Source: Opitutus terrae PB90-1
GTDB lineage: Bacteria > Verrucomicrobiota > Verrucomicrobiia > Opitutales > Opitutaceae
Length of the DNA: 64,000 nucleotides
Direction: 5' to 3'
NCBI RefSeq assembly: GCF_000019965.1
Contig: NC_010571.1
Span: 5,465,001-5,529,000, forward strand
Shown: positions 28,697 to 38,172 of the stretch, piece after piece
Layout: each line of letters begins with the position of its first letter
Numbering within the stretch: the first letter of the stretch is position 1
Notes under the pieces: model-generated
Database searches by the model: none
Told to the model about the DNA's origin: nothing
The model's input: only the letters and a program-made list of their open reading frames with translations
Program-made: the position numbers and the translations under genes

Positions 28697-31600
28697 CTAC
28701 GGATTCACCACAATCTGGCTGGTCACGTTGGTGCCGTCTTCGATCAGCACGCCCTGGTTCTGCTGGGCGGGCAACGTCACGCCCTGCGAGGTCGTGCCGT
28801 CCACCATCCTCACCTGCGTGATCCCGCTTACCATCACCGACGCGCCGTTGTCCTGCGCCAGGTTGCCGCCGGTGATGCGCACCTCGTCGATCGCGCCGAA
28901 GACGAGCACCGGCGTCGCCGAGTCGAACGCGCTCACGTCGCCGATGTTCACCGGCCCGGCGAACGTCACGCCGGGCGCATATACGCCGGTGAAGCCCTGG
29001 CTCGCATAGTAATGCGCGTTGCCCGTGCGAATGCCGCCGAACTTCCCGTTCGTGCTCTGGATCGCGACGAACGCAATGTCCGCCACGCCGTCGTAAACCA
29101 CGCCTTCCTTGAACAGCGTCTGGTTCACCGCCGTGATCGGACCCACGCTGAAGATCGAGAGGTTCGACGTCTCGTTCGCGCCCGTGATCACCAGGCCCAC
29201 GTGACCGCGCACGTAATCCACGTCCGCTTGGTTGTAGTTGAGCGCCGGCGCCGGCTGCGACGCGTCGTCCATCACCACCGACAGCGTGCCCGCGCCGCTG
29301 AACTCCACCTGCACGATGTCGTTGGTCAGGTCCAGGAACGACACCCGCGTCACCTTGTTCGTGTTCGCCGTGATCGACGCGCCGGTACCGCCCAGCAGCA
29401 CTTGATCGTAAACGTTGCCGTTGGGGTGCACGATGTTGGCGCCCACGAGGTCGCCGCTGCCGATGACTTTCTCGTCCGTCGTCAGGCCCACGATCACCGG
29501 CTCGCTCGAGGCGAGGCCGCCGCCGGGCGCCGTCGCCGTGTAGGTGTAGAGCCCAGCCACGGGCGGCTGCACGTCGGGCAGCGTTAACGTCAGGCCCGTG
29601 GCGTTGACCAAATCGGTGCCGTTGCGCTCCCAGTGCCCCCCCGAAGTGAGGCCGCTGTTCACTGCCGAGATCTGGGTGGTGCCGCCAGCGGGTGGAACCG
29701 GCGGGACGACCACGGCAGGCGCGATGACCAGCGTGCCGGTGCCGCTGCCGGTGTAACTGGCGGAGTCGATCGTGGCGACCACCGTGTAGCTGCCCGCGGC
29801 CGTGGGCGCCGTGGCGCTGCCGTCATAGGTGACCGTCACCGGCAGACCGGCGGGCGTGGTTGTGGCCGTCGCGCTTTTCGCCGTGCCGTCGTAAACGTGG
29901 TTCAATCCACCAAGCGCCAGCGTGGCGGTGGCCCGACCGATGGTGAGCGTCTCGGAGGTCGATCCCACGTAACTCAGGTCGTTGATCGTCGCAGTGACAC
30001 TGTAGTTGCCGACCGCGGTGGGCGCCGTGTTCGAGCCGTCGTAGAGCACATCGACCGACAATCCGGACGGGCTGGTGCTCACCGAGACCGCTCGCGGCGT
30101 GCCGGTGTAGGTCTGCGTCAGCGAGCCGAGTGTCACCGTCGCGCTACCCTTCCCGATCGTCAGCACCAGCGTCGACGCCGGCCCGGTGCCGCTCGCATTG
30201 GTCGCCGTCAGTGCAACGTTGCTGGTGCCGGCGGCATTCGGCGTGCCCGTGATCGCACCCGTCGTGGTGTTCACGCTCAATCCACCAGGCAAGCCCGTGG
30301 CCGCATAACTCGTCGGCGTGTTCGTCGCCGTGACTGTGTAGCTGAACGGCGTCCCCACAGTTCCGCTGGCCGTCAGCGAACTGGTGATCGTCGGCACACT
30401 CGTCGCGCCGAGCGCGATCTGGAGCACACCCGACGTGCTAAACCCAGTCTGGAAACGCAGCACGTAGTCGGGATTCGTCAGCCAGCTGCCCGTCCCGCCC
30501 GCCGTGACAGCGGAGAGGGCAACCGTATAGGCTGAGACGGTTTCCTCGAACACGATCCAGTAGGTCGTGCTCGCAGCCAGCGTCACGCTGCCCGTCCACA
30601 CGTTCAGACCGGGCGCCGTCAGGGTGCCGGGGTTGGTCAGGGCTGTTCCCACCGCGGTGCCCGGAGCGCCCGCGTTATCCGTGTAGATCTGCACCACGGG
30701 CGTGGGCGTGGCGGTGACCGTCCCCAGCCGCGCCACGACTGAGGACAGCGTCAGCGGCTGGCCCGCGGCCGTGGTGAAGCGTTGCGCCGCCTTGTGCGCC
30801 GAAGCCAGGTTGGCCCCCACGGTGCCTGTAACCGTGAGATTCAGCGATTCGAAGACACTGGTGACTCCCACAACGTAGAAGTCGCCCGCGGTGAACCCGC
30901 CGTCGGCCAGCGTGTTGCCGGCCAGGTCGGCGATCCCCGTGCCCGCGCTCTTCAAATCCAGCCGCAGCCGCCCCTGGCCGGAGACGGGGTTGACCGACAC
31001 ATCGTAGACGAGCGCATCCACCGGTGTGACCGATGCGATCGTGCCCGTGGCCGATTCACTCACGACGGTCAGCGCGAAATCGCTCGCGTCGACGCCGGTG
31101 ACGCCTTCGGCGAAGATCACGCGCCAGGTCACGCCCGCCCCATCAGCGTGCACCGTCGCCGGCGTCCGCCGCGCGATCGTGCTCAGCGTCGGCGCCGTCT
31201 TGTCAATCGTGTAGGTCTGGCCCGCAGTGTAACCCGTGGCGATGGCGTTGCCCGGCGTGTCCGCAATACCCGTGCCCGCGTTGTTCAGGTCGAGCCGCAG
31301 CGTGCCGTTGCCGGAAACGGTGTTCACCGTGACGTCGTAGACTGTGCCGCTCACCGCGTTGACCGACGCGATCGCGCCGTCCGCTGTGCCGGTCTTGGTG
31401 AGCGTGAAGTCCGCCGTGTCCACCCCTGTGACCGGCTCGGCAAAGGTGACGCGGAAGACCACGCTTGTGGCGTTGGTGGAAGCGCCCGACGGAGTCTGCC
31501 GGTCGCTCGAGGAAACGGTGGGGGCGACGCCGTCGACGAGCACGGCCGCCGTGTCGCCAAGGCCGAGCGTCGTCGTCTGCGCGTCGTTGCCCGTGGCGTC

Positions 31601-34600
31601 CTTGATCGTGCCTCCATTCAGCGTGATCGACGAGGCCACCGCGATGCCGTCAGCGTCGGCGTCGCCGGCGACGACCGTGTAACGGAAGGTCAGCGTCGCC
31701 GTGCCCGTGCCCCCGCTATAGGCCGCCTGCACGCTCCCGCCGGTGGCCAGCGTGACAGCGATGTAGGGTGTGCCGCCGCCGGTGTTGACGGTAACGTTTT
31801 CAGAATAGGTGACCGTGAAGTCGAGGTTCTGCCCGGCTTTGTAGGTGCCGTTGGCCGGCACGGTCCGGCCCGTCACCGTGGGTGCCACGGCGTCAACGTT
31901 CACGCTGGCGGTGGAGCCGACACTGTTGAGCGTCAGCGTGGCATTGTTGCCCGCCGCATCCTGGATCGTGCCGCTGTTGAGGGAAAGCGCTCCGACCGTG
32001 ATGCCGTCGGCGTCGAGATCGCCCGACTGCGTCTGGTAGCGGAAGACCAGCGCACTCGTGCCACTGCCCGACAGATACGTGGCGCTGCGGCTGGTCGAAC
32101 CGACGGTCAGGGCAAGCGACGGCGTGCCGCCGGTGGTGTTGACGATGACGCTCTCGTCCCAGTTGACCGTGAAGTCCAGGTTCTGGCCGGCCAGATAGGT
32201 CGCATTCGCCGGCACGCCCACCGAGGTCACGGTTGATCCGGTTGCATCCAGTACATAGGCTTGGCCGAAAACGGCGCCGCTGTTGCCTGCCGTGTCGGTC
32301 ACCCGAACCTTGAGCGTGTTGCTCGCCGTCAGCGTCAGGCCGGCCAGCGACCAGGTGTTTTGCCCGACCGAAGTGGTCGCACTATTCCACGTCGAGCCGT
32401 TGTCCAGCGACACCTCCACAAACTCGCCTGCGGCCATGTTCGCACTCAGCGTGCCCGAGATCGTCTGGCTGGCGGTCTTGGTGATGAAGTCGGTGCTGCT
32501 CGTCCCTGTGTCGGCCGACAACGCCGCCGTCGCGATCGTCGTCGTGGACGCCGTCGTGTCCAGCACGTAGGCCTGGCTCGCCAGCGCGCCGTCGTTGCCC
32601 GCCGCGTCGGTCACCTTGAGTTGCAGCGTGTCGCTCCCGCTCAGGGTCACCCCGTTCCATGTCAGCGTCGTGCCACTCACTTTCGCCGTGACGTTTGTCC
32701 AGGTGCTGCCGTTGTCCAGGGAACCGTAGACGATGTCCGTACCGGCCGGCGCCCCGCTCAGGGTGGCACCGATCGTCTGTGCCGCCGTCTTCGTGATGAA
32801 ATCGGTCGAGCTCGTGCCTGTGTCGGCGGAAAACGTCAGCGCGCTGAACGTGATCGCGGGCGCCGTCGTATCCAGCACGTAGGCCTGGCTCGCCAGCGCA
32901 CCATCGTTGCCCGCCGCGTCGGTCACCTTGAGTTGCAGCGTGTCGCTCCCGCTCAGGGTCACGCCGTTCCAGGTCAGCGTCGTGCCGCTCACTTTCGCCG
33001 TGATGTTGGTCCAGGTACTGCCGTTGTCTAGGGAACCGTAGACGATGTCCGTACCGGCCGGCGCCCCGCTCAGGGTGGCACCGATCGTCTGTGCCGCCGT
33101 CTTCGTGATGAAGTCCGTCGAGCTCGTGCCCGTGTCGGCGGAAAACGCCAGCGCGCTGAACGTGATCGTGGGCGCCGTCGTATCCAGCACGTAAGCCTGG
33201 CTCGCCAGCGCACCGTCGTTGCCCGCCGCGTCCGTCACCTTCAGCTGCAACGTGTTGCTCGCCGCGAGCGTGACGCCGTTCCATGTGAGCGTCGTGCCGC
33301 TCACTTTCGCCGTGATGTTGGCCCACGTGCTGCCGTTGTCCAGGGAGCCATACACGATGTCCGTACCGGCCGGCGCTCCACTCAAGGTCGCCGTGATCGT
33401 CTGTGCCGCCGTCTTCGTGATGAAATCGGTCGAGCTCGTGCCCGTATCGGCGGAAAACGCCAGCGCGCTGAACGTGATCGCCGGCGCCGTCGTATCGAGC
33501 ACGTAGGCCTGGCTGAAGATAGTGCCGCTGTTGCCGGCCGCATCGGCGACCCGCACCTTCAGCGTGTTGCTGGCGGCGAGCGTCTGGCCGGCCAGCGACC
33601 ACGTGTTCTGTCCAACCGTCGTGGTCGCGCTGCTCCAGGTCGAGCCGTCGTCCAGCGACACCTGCAGGATCTCGCCCGCGGCCATGTTTGCGCTGAGCGT
33701 GCCCGAGATCGTCTGGCTGGCAGTCTTGGTGATGAAGTCGGTGTTGCTCGTCCCCGTGTCTGCCGATAAAGCCGCCGTCGCAATTGTCGTGGTCGGCGCC
33801 GTCGTATCCAGCACGTAGGCCTGGCTGAGGACCGTCCCATTGTTGCCGACGCTATCGAGCACGCGGACCTTCAGCGTGTTGCTGGCGGTGAGCGTCTGGC
33901 CGGCCAGCGACCAGGTGTTCTGTCCGACCGTCGTGGTCGCTGTGCTCCACGTCGAGCCGTTGTCCAGCGAGACTTGCACGGACTCCCCGCTGGCGACGTT
34001 CGCACTGAGCGTGCCCGAAATTGTCTGGCTGGCAGTGTTGGTGATGAAGTCCGTGCTACTGGTGCCTGTATCCGCCGAAAACGCCGCCGTCACGATGGTC
34101 GTAGTCGGCACCTGGTTGTCCACGGTGGCATTCGTCGTATCCGCCGTCGTGGTGGCATTCCCGGCATTGTCGGTCGCCGTGACGGAGACGTTGCGGTTTG
34201 TTGCCTCAATCGCGCCCGCAGCAATCAGGTAGGTGGCCGTCCACGTGCCGGCGCTGTTCGTCGCCGCCACCGCCGCACCCCCGCCGAACTGCGTGAAATT
34301 CACGGTGACGGCGGAGATTATGTCCGCGTTGTTGTCGCCGCCAGCCGTGTTGTTCCACGTCGCCGTCACCGTGTCGCCCGCCTTGAAGGCCCCACCCGTG
34401 CCGCCGGCCCCGGAAATCGATATATTGCCGTCAGTGACCGCCGGTGGGACGTTGTCGACCGTCGCGTTGGTGGTGTCAGCGGTCGTCGTGCTGTTCCCCG
34501 CGTTGTCGGTCGCCGTGACCGAGACATTGCGGTTGGTCGCATCGATCGCACCACTGACGATCGTATAAGTCGCCGTCCATGTGCTGGCGCTGTTCGTCGC

Positions 34601-37186
34601 CGCCACGGCCGCGCCCCCGCCAAACTGCGTGAAGTCAACCGTGACCGACGAGATCGTGTCGGCGTTGTTGTCCCCGCCGGCCGTGTTGTTCCACGTCGCC
34701 GTCACTGTGTCGCCAGCTTTGAACGCCCCGCCCGTGCCGCTCGCGCCCGAAATCGAGATCCGCCCATCCGTCACCGTCGGCGCCTGATTGTCCACCGTGG
34801 CATTGGTCGTGTCCGCCGTCGTCGTGGCGTTGCCCGCGTTGTCGGTCGCGGTGACCGACACGTTGCGATTGGTCGTGTCGATCACGCCCGCGGCGATCGT
34901 GTAGGTCGCCGTCCATGTGCCGGCGCTGTTCGTCGCCGCCACGGCCGCGCCGCCGCCGAACTGCGTGAAGTCGACCGTCACCGCCGAAATCGTGTCCGCG
35001 TTGTTGTCGCCACCGGCCGTGTTGTTCCACGTCGCCGTCACCGTATCGCCCACCTTGAACGCCCCGCCTGTACCGCTCGCGCCCGAAATCGAGATCCGCC
35101 CATCCGTCACCGTCGGCGCCTGATTGTCCACCGTCGCGTTGGTATCGTCTGCAGTCGTGGTGCTGTTGGCGACATTGTCGATCGCGGTGACCGAGACGTT
35201 GCGGTTCGCGGAATCGATCGCGCCACCGACGATCGTATAGGTCGCCGTCCACGTGCCGGCGCTGTTGGTCGCCGCCACGGCCGCCCCGCCGCCGAATGGA
35301 CTGAAGTCGACGGTTACGCCGGCAACGTCGGTGTTGTTGTCGCCGCCGGCGGTGTTGTTCCAAGTTGCTGTCACCGTGTCACCGATCTTGTAGACGCCGC
35401 CCGTGCCGCTGGCTCCCACGATGGAAATGCGACTCGCCGAAACCGTGGGAGCGGTGCTGTCAACCGTGATGGCGCCGCTCGAGGCGCCGCTGGTGCCATT
35501 CGCTCCATTTGAGCTGCCACCCGCCGCGCTGCCACCGATGCCAAGGCCACCCACATTGGTGGCTCCTGCGATACTCGTGTTGGTGCCCGAGTCCACGAGC
35601 ACGGTGCCACCGTTGTTCCACAGAGCGCCGATGCCGGTGCCACCAGCGCCACCGTTGCCGCCGCCCACAGAGCCGCCGCCGCCACCACCGCCGGCCGCAC
35701 CTATGTTGTGCGTAAAGGTGGTGCCACCGATGCCCAGCGTGCCGGTATTGTAGATTCCTCCGACCGCGTTGCCGCCGCGGCCGCCCGCGTACGCGTAGCC
35801 GCCACCGCCACCACCGCCACCGATGCTGATCGATCCGCTGTTGGCGGTGCCGCCGGCTCCGCCATTCGTATACCCCGCTCCGTAGCTTGCTCCCGCCCCG
35901 CCGCTCGTGGTGCCCCCCACGCCCACCAGCGTGCCGAAACCAGCGCCGTTGCCGCCTGTCCCCGCTGAACCGGCCCCGCCCGCCGTACCGTTGTTGGATC
36001 CACCCGCCCCGCCAAACGTGGTCCCGAAACCACCACCACCACCACCGGCGCCGCCACCACTACCCGCACCGCCACCACCGCCGCCGCCGCCAGCGGCCTT
36101 GTTGCCAGTTATGGTGCTGTTCGCGATCCTCAACGTGCCGGCATTGCGGATGCCCGCACCCAGTGAATCTCCACCGGCCAGACCGGCGCCATTGCCGGGA
36201 GTGTTGCCTCCAGCTCCCGTCACGAATCCATTGCTGATGGTGAGGTCGCTGATGGCTACACTGCCCGCCGTGATGTCGATGACGCGCGCCAGATTGGCTC
36301 CGCTCAGCGTGAATCCGCCGCCCACAATGGACATGGTTTGCCCATCGGTGACGTTGATGGCGATCGCGTCGGCGGCGGACGCAAAGGTGATGTTGCCGGT
36401 CAACGTGATCGTGTCGGCGACTCCGTCGGTGTTGCCGGTGGCGATGGCGGCCTTGAGCTGTGCGACCGTGCTTACGTTGCTTGTAACGAGCACATGATCG
36501 TAATTCGCAGGGGCAGCGATGGGGGTCTCGATCTCGCCGCGGGTGATCTCCAGATTCCAGTCCGCGCCCGCGCGCCCGCCGGTCAGGTTGGACGACGCGG
36601 CAACATCTGCGCCGGTGAACGCCACGAGCCGGGTGATCAGCATGGCGCCAGCCGGACCTTCACCCGTGTCGCAGCCATAAAGCAGGATATCGCCATTTTT
36701 ACTTAACGCGTGCCCGAGTCGCCGCAGCTCGGCTGCGCGGCCTTCGAGATCGCCCGCCGCGTAGCGCCGGCCGTTCAGCGTCACCGCGCCGGGTTCGCCG
36801 TGGGAGATGATATGGATCGCGCCCAGGTTGCGGTAGTTCGCCGCCTCGTCGGCCATGAACCGCCAGGAGTCGATACCGACGGGCACGCACACGACCGTGG
36901 CCCCGCGCGGCGCGGCCAGCCAGAAGGCGTTCGGATCGGCGACGGCAGCATCGATGAAGAACAGTTCGCCGCGACCGGGCATCGGTGTCACCGCAAGTTC
37001 GGCCGGGTCGCCGTTGTTCGCCTCACCGAGCCAGCCGCGCGGCGCCGGCGCACCGACCCGGAACGGTGTTGTCGGCAGGCTCGCTTCGGCGCGCAGCCCC
37101 ATCATCAGCGAGGAAGCGGAGAGACCGGCGCGGAAAATACGGGCTGGCGCGGCGCGGCGAGCGGAGATGGAGCGGCGTGGTTTCAT
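28697..37186 (-). CDS. Giant DUF4347 / Ig-like repeat surface protein
   Basis: The 2829-residue protein has, in order, a basic N-terminus, a DUF4347 domain (about 75-230, with IHIISHGEPGAVTL, LYGCDTGEGPAG and FTGADVAASSNLTGG), a parallel-beta-like stretch, a Gly-rich region (about 360-560), four 112-aa Ig-like repeats (about 575-1024), six 104-aa Ig-like repeats (about 1020-1645), further Ig-like domains (1650-2110), a choice-of-anchor-R-like domain (2105-2250, FESLNLTVTGTVGANLASAH), putative-Ig and MBG-type domains (2260-2495), and the C-terminal domain (2565-2829) shared with the other giant. DUF4347 occurs at the N-terminus of large secreted repeat proteins. Adhesin or matrix function is inferred. 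The sulfotransferase gene ends 26 bp upstream, suggesting an operon. Confidence 0.9.
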   Translation of the reverse strand: MKPRRSISARRAAPARIFRAGLSASSLMMGLRAEASLPTTPFRVGAPAPRGWLGEANNGDPAELAVTPMPGRGELFFIDAAVADPNAFWLAAPRGATVVCVPVGIDSWRFMADEAANYRNLGAIHIISHGEPGAVTLNGRRYAAGDLEGRAAELRRLGHALSKNGDILLYGCDTGEGPAGAMLITRLVAFTGADVAASSNLTGGRAGADWNLEITRGEIETPIAAPANYDHVLVTSNVSTVAQLKAAIATGNTDGVADTITLTGNITFASAADAIAINVTDGQTMSIVGGGFTLSGANLARVIDITAGSVAISDLTISNGFVTGAGGNTPGNGAGLAGGDSLGAGIRNAGTLRIANSTITGNKAAGGGGGGGGAGSGGGAGGGGGGFGTTFGGAGGSNNGTAGGAGSAGTGGNGAGFGTLVGVGGTTSGGAGASYGAGYTNGGAGGTANSGSISIGGGGGGGGYAYAGGRGGNAVGGIYNTGTLGIGGTTFTHNIGAAGGGGGGGSVGGGNGGAGGTGIGALWNNGGTVLVDSGTNTSIAGATNVGGLGIGGSAAGGSSNGANGTSGASSGAITVDSTAPTVSASRISIVGASGTGGVYKIGDTVTATWNNTAGGDNNTDVAGVTVDFSPFGGGAAVAATNSAGTWTATYTIVGGAIDSANRNVSVTAIDNVANSTTTADDTNATVDNQAPTVTDGRISISGASGTGGAFKVGDTVTATWNNTAGGDNNADTISAVTVDFTQFGGGAAVAATNSAGTWTATYTIAAGVIDTTNRNVSVTATDNAGNATTTADTTNATVDNQAPTVTDGRISISGASGTGGAFKAGDTVTATWNNTAGGDNNADTISSVTVDFTQFGGGAAVAATNSASTWTATYTIVSGAIDATNRNVSVTATDNAGNSTTTADTTNATVDNVPPAVTDGNISISGAGGTGGAFKAGDTVTATWNNTAGGDNNADIISAVTVNFTQFGGGAAVAATNSAGTWTATYLIAAGAIEATNRNVSVTATDNAGNATTTADTTNATVDNQVPTTTIVTAAFSADTGTSSTDFITNTASQTISGTLSANVASGESVQVSLDNGSTWSTATTTVGQNTWSLAGQTLTASNTLKVRVLDSVGNNGTVLSQAYVLDTTAPTTTIATAALSADTGTSNTDFITKTASQTISGTLSANMAAGEILQVSLDDGSTWSSATTTVGQNTWSLAGQTLAASNTLKVRVADAAGNSGTIFSQAYVLDTTAPAITFSALAFSADTGTSSTDFITKTAAQTITATLSGAPAGTDIVYGSLDNGSTWANITAKVSGTTLTWNGVTLAASNTLQLKVTDAAGNDGALASQAYVLDTTAPTITFSALAFSADTGTSSTDFITKTAAQTIGATLSGAPAGTDIVYGSLDNGSTWTNITAKVSGTTLTWNGVTLSGSDTLQLKVTDAAGNDGALASQAYVLDTTAPAITFSALTFSADTGTSSTDFITKTAAQTIGATLSGAPAGTDIVYGSLDNGSTWTNVTAKVSGTTLTWNGVTLSGSDTLQLKVTDAAGNDGALASQAYVLDTTASTTTIATAALSADTGTSSTDFITKTASQTISGTLSANMAAGEFVEVSLDNGSTWNSATTSVGQNTWSLAGLTLTASNTLKVRVTDTAGNSGAVFGQAYVLDATGSTVTSVGVPANATYLAGQNLDFTVNWDESVIVNTTGGTPSLALTVGSTSRSATYLSGSGTSALVFRYQTQSGDLDADGITVGALSLNSGTIQDAAGNNATLTLNSVGSTASVNVDAVAPTVTGRTVPANGTYKAGQNLDFTVTYSENVTVNTGGGTPYIAVTLATGGSVQAAYSGGTGTATLTFRYTVVAGDADADGIAVASSITLNGGTIKDATGNDAQTTTLGLGDTAAVLVDGVAPTVSSSDRQTPSGASTNATSVVFRVTFAEPVTGVDTADFTLTKTGTADGAIASVNAVSGTVYDVTVNTVSGNGTLRLDLNNAGTGIADTPGNAIATGYTAGQTYTIDKTAPTLSTIARRTPATVHADGAGVTWRVIFAEGVTGVDASDFALTVVSESATGTIASVTPVDALVYDVSVNPVSGQGRLRLDLKSAGTGIADLAGNTLADGGFTAGDFYVVGVTSVFESLNLTVTGTVGANLASAHKAAQRFTTAAGQPLTLSSVVARLGTVTATPTPVVQIYTDNAGAPGTAVGTALTNPGTLTAPGLNVWTGSVTLAASTTYWIVFEETVSAYTVALSAVTAGGTGSWLTNPDYVLRFQTGFSTSGVLQIALGATSVPTITSSLTASGTVGTPFSYTVTATNTPTSYAATGLPGGLSVNTTTGAITGTPNAAGTSNVALTATNASGTGPASTLVLTIGKGSATVTLGSLTQTYTGTPRAVSVSTSPSGLSVDVLYDGSNTAPTAVGNYSVTATINDLSYVGSTSETLTIGRATATLALGGLNHVYDGTAKSATATTTPAGLPVTVTYDGSATAPTAAGSYTVVATIDSASYTGSGTGTLVIAPAVVVPPVPPAGGTTQISAVNSGLTSGGHWERNGTDLVNATGLTLTLPDVQPPVAGLYTYTATAPGGGLASSEPVIVGLTTDEKVIGSGDLVGANIVHPNGNVYDQVLLGGTGASITANTNKVTRVSFLDLTNDIVQVEFSGAGTLSVVMDDASQPAPALNYNQADVDYVRGHVGLVITGANETSNLSIFSVGPITAVNQTLFKEGVVYDGVADIAFVAIQSTNGKFGGIRTGNAHYYASQGFTGVYAPGVTFAGPVNIGDVSAFDSATPVLVFGAIDEVRITGGNLAQDNGASVMVSGITQVRMVDGTTSQGVTLPAQQNQGVLIEDGTNVTSQIVVNP
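32259..34130 (-). repeat. Six tandem 312-bp coding repeats
   Basis: The landmark GCCTGGCT recurs, exactly or nearly, at 32259, 32571, 32883, 33195, 33507 and 33819, each step exactly 312 bp (104 codons). The copies at 32571, 32883 and 33195 are nearly identical at DNA level. Each encodes one Ig-like unit beginning near FSADTGTSSTDFITKTA and ending QAYVLDTTAP. Confidence 0.92.
34116..35459 (-). repeat. Four tandem 336-bp coding repeats
   Basis: The landmark TTGTC recurs at 34116, 34452, 34788 and 35124, each step exactly 336 bp (112 codons). Each unit encodes TVTDGRISISGASGTGGAFK through TTTADTTNATVDN. The exact spacing points to recent amplification or ongoing homogenisation. Confidence 0.9.
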
Positions 37187-37212
37187 TGAAGTGGAAAATG
37201 GCGTTGGGGGTG

Positions 37213-38073
37213 TCAGCTCGGAGAGGGTGAGGCCGGGGCTGGGGCCGCCGGCGCAGGATTCGCGTTGATCACGCTAGCAATGCTGCCCGTGCGGTTTTTC
37301 CAGAAATCGAGATTACTGTATTGCTGGAAAAGATCGGGTGGCAGGACCGTGGGGCGCGGCCGGTAGGCGACCTTGCGCTTCACTTCGTGCAGCCCGTGCA
37401 TGCCGAGCCGGGCGTCGAAGCCGGGCTCCTGATAGTCGAGATTGTTGAAGTCGTGCGCGAAGACCGGCTCGCCCAGAAACTGGTAGACAAGCGGCAGCAC
37501 CTTCTCCGGCGCCTGGGTCAGATGCTCGTAGTCGATGACCAGGATGTTGCGCGCCTCGGGACTGTAGAAAGCTTCCTTGAGCGCGTAGTAGGAAAAGCCC
37601 ACGAAACGATCGCGGCTCGCGAGCGCCTCGAGCCGATGGTAAACGGTATCGCTCTCGTGCGGCCCGTTGAAGAGCTTGGAGGGCAGGATGGCGTTCTTGC
37701 GAACGAGCCGCTCGATGCTGTCCATGACCCAGGCGACGTTGCGAACCGTGCAGAGCACCTTGGCCTCCGGGAACAGGCGCGAGAGCAGCGGCAGCCGCGC
37801 ACACCAGAGCCGGTTGGTGTCGACGATCACTTCCTGGGGATGGTCCTGATAGTAGAGCTCGAAGACCCCACGCAGCATCCGTTCGCGCTGTTTCTCGTCG
37901 ATGAACTCCGCGAATTCGTTGTCCAAGCCCATCGTGCTGTGGAGCGACGTGAAGAGCGAGCCCACCGGACTCGTCATGGCCGCATGGATGCGGGGATTCT
38001 GCCGCAGGATCGCAGCGAGCAAGGTCGATCCGCTGCGCGGCAAGCCGGAGATGAAATGGTAGGTTCTGGGCAC
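37213..38073 (-). CDS. Sulfotransferase family protein
   Basis: The 286-residue protein has the PAPS 5'-phosphosulfate-binding loop at the N-terminus (ISGLPRSGSTLLAAIL) and the 3'-phosphate-binding region VLCTVRNVAWVMDSIERL. Family members transfer sulfate from PAPS to a sugar, peptide or small molecule. The acceptor cannot be read from sequence. There is no signal peptide, so it acts in the cytoplasm. The C-terminus is Ala/Pro/Ser-rich. The giant DUF4347 gene begins 26 bp downstream on the same strand and the tail-collar gene lies 99 bp upstream, so the three form a likely operon. Sulfation of an exported product of this island is an inference. Confidence 0.88.
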   Translation of the reverse strand: MPRTYHFISGLPRSGSTLLAAILRQNPRIHAAMTSPVGSLFTSLHSTMGLDNEFAEFIDEKQRERMLRGVFELYYQDHPQEVIVDTNRLWCARLPLLSRLFPEAKVLCTVRNVAWVMDSIERLVRKNAILPSKLFNGPHESDTVYHRLEALASRDRFVGFSYYALKEAFYSPEARNILVIDYEHLTQAPEKVLPLVYQFLGEPVFAHDFNNLDYQEPGFDARLGMHGLHEVKRKVAYRPRPTVLPPDLFQQYSNLDFWKNRTGSIASVINANPAPAAPAPASPSPS

Positions 38074-38172
38074 GAGTGGTGTGGGTGGGGTGGCCGCAGA
38101 CGGCGGCCGAAAGGAACAGGCCCCAGGGTGGCAGCGCGCAGGACGCCACCACCCTGGGACCGAGTCAGCCGG

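Noticed and set aside
32259-35459. Regular repeats suggesting a CRISPR array
   Set aside because: The periods are 312 and 336 bp, in frame, with no short spacer/repeat structure and no cas genes. They encode protein domains.
28634-36706. Many long plus-strand frames across the second giant gene
   Set aside because: All are the complement of the repeat-rich 2829-residue gene and inherit its periodicity.
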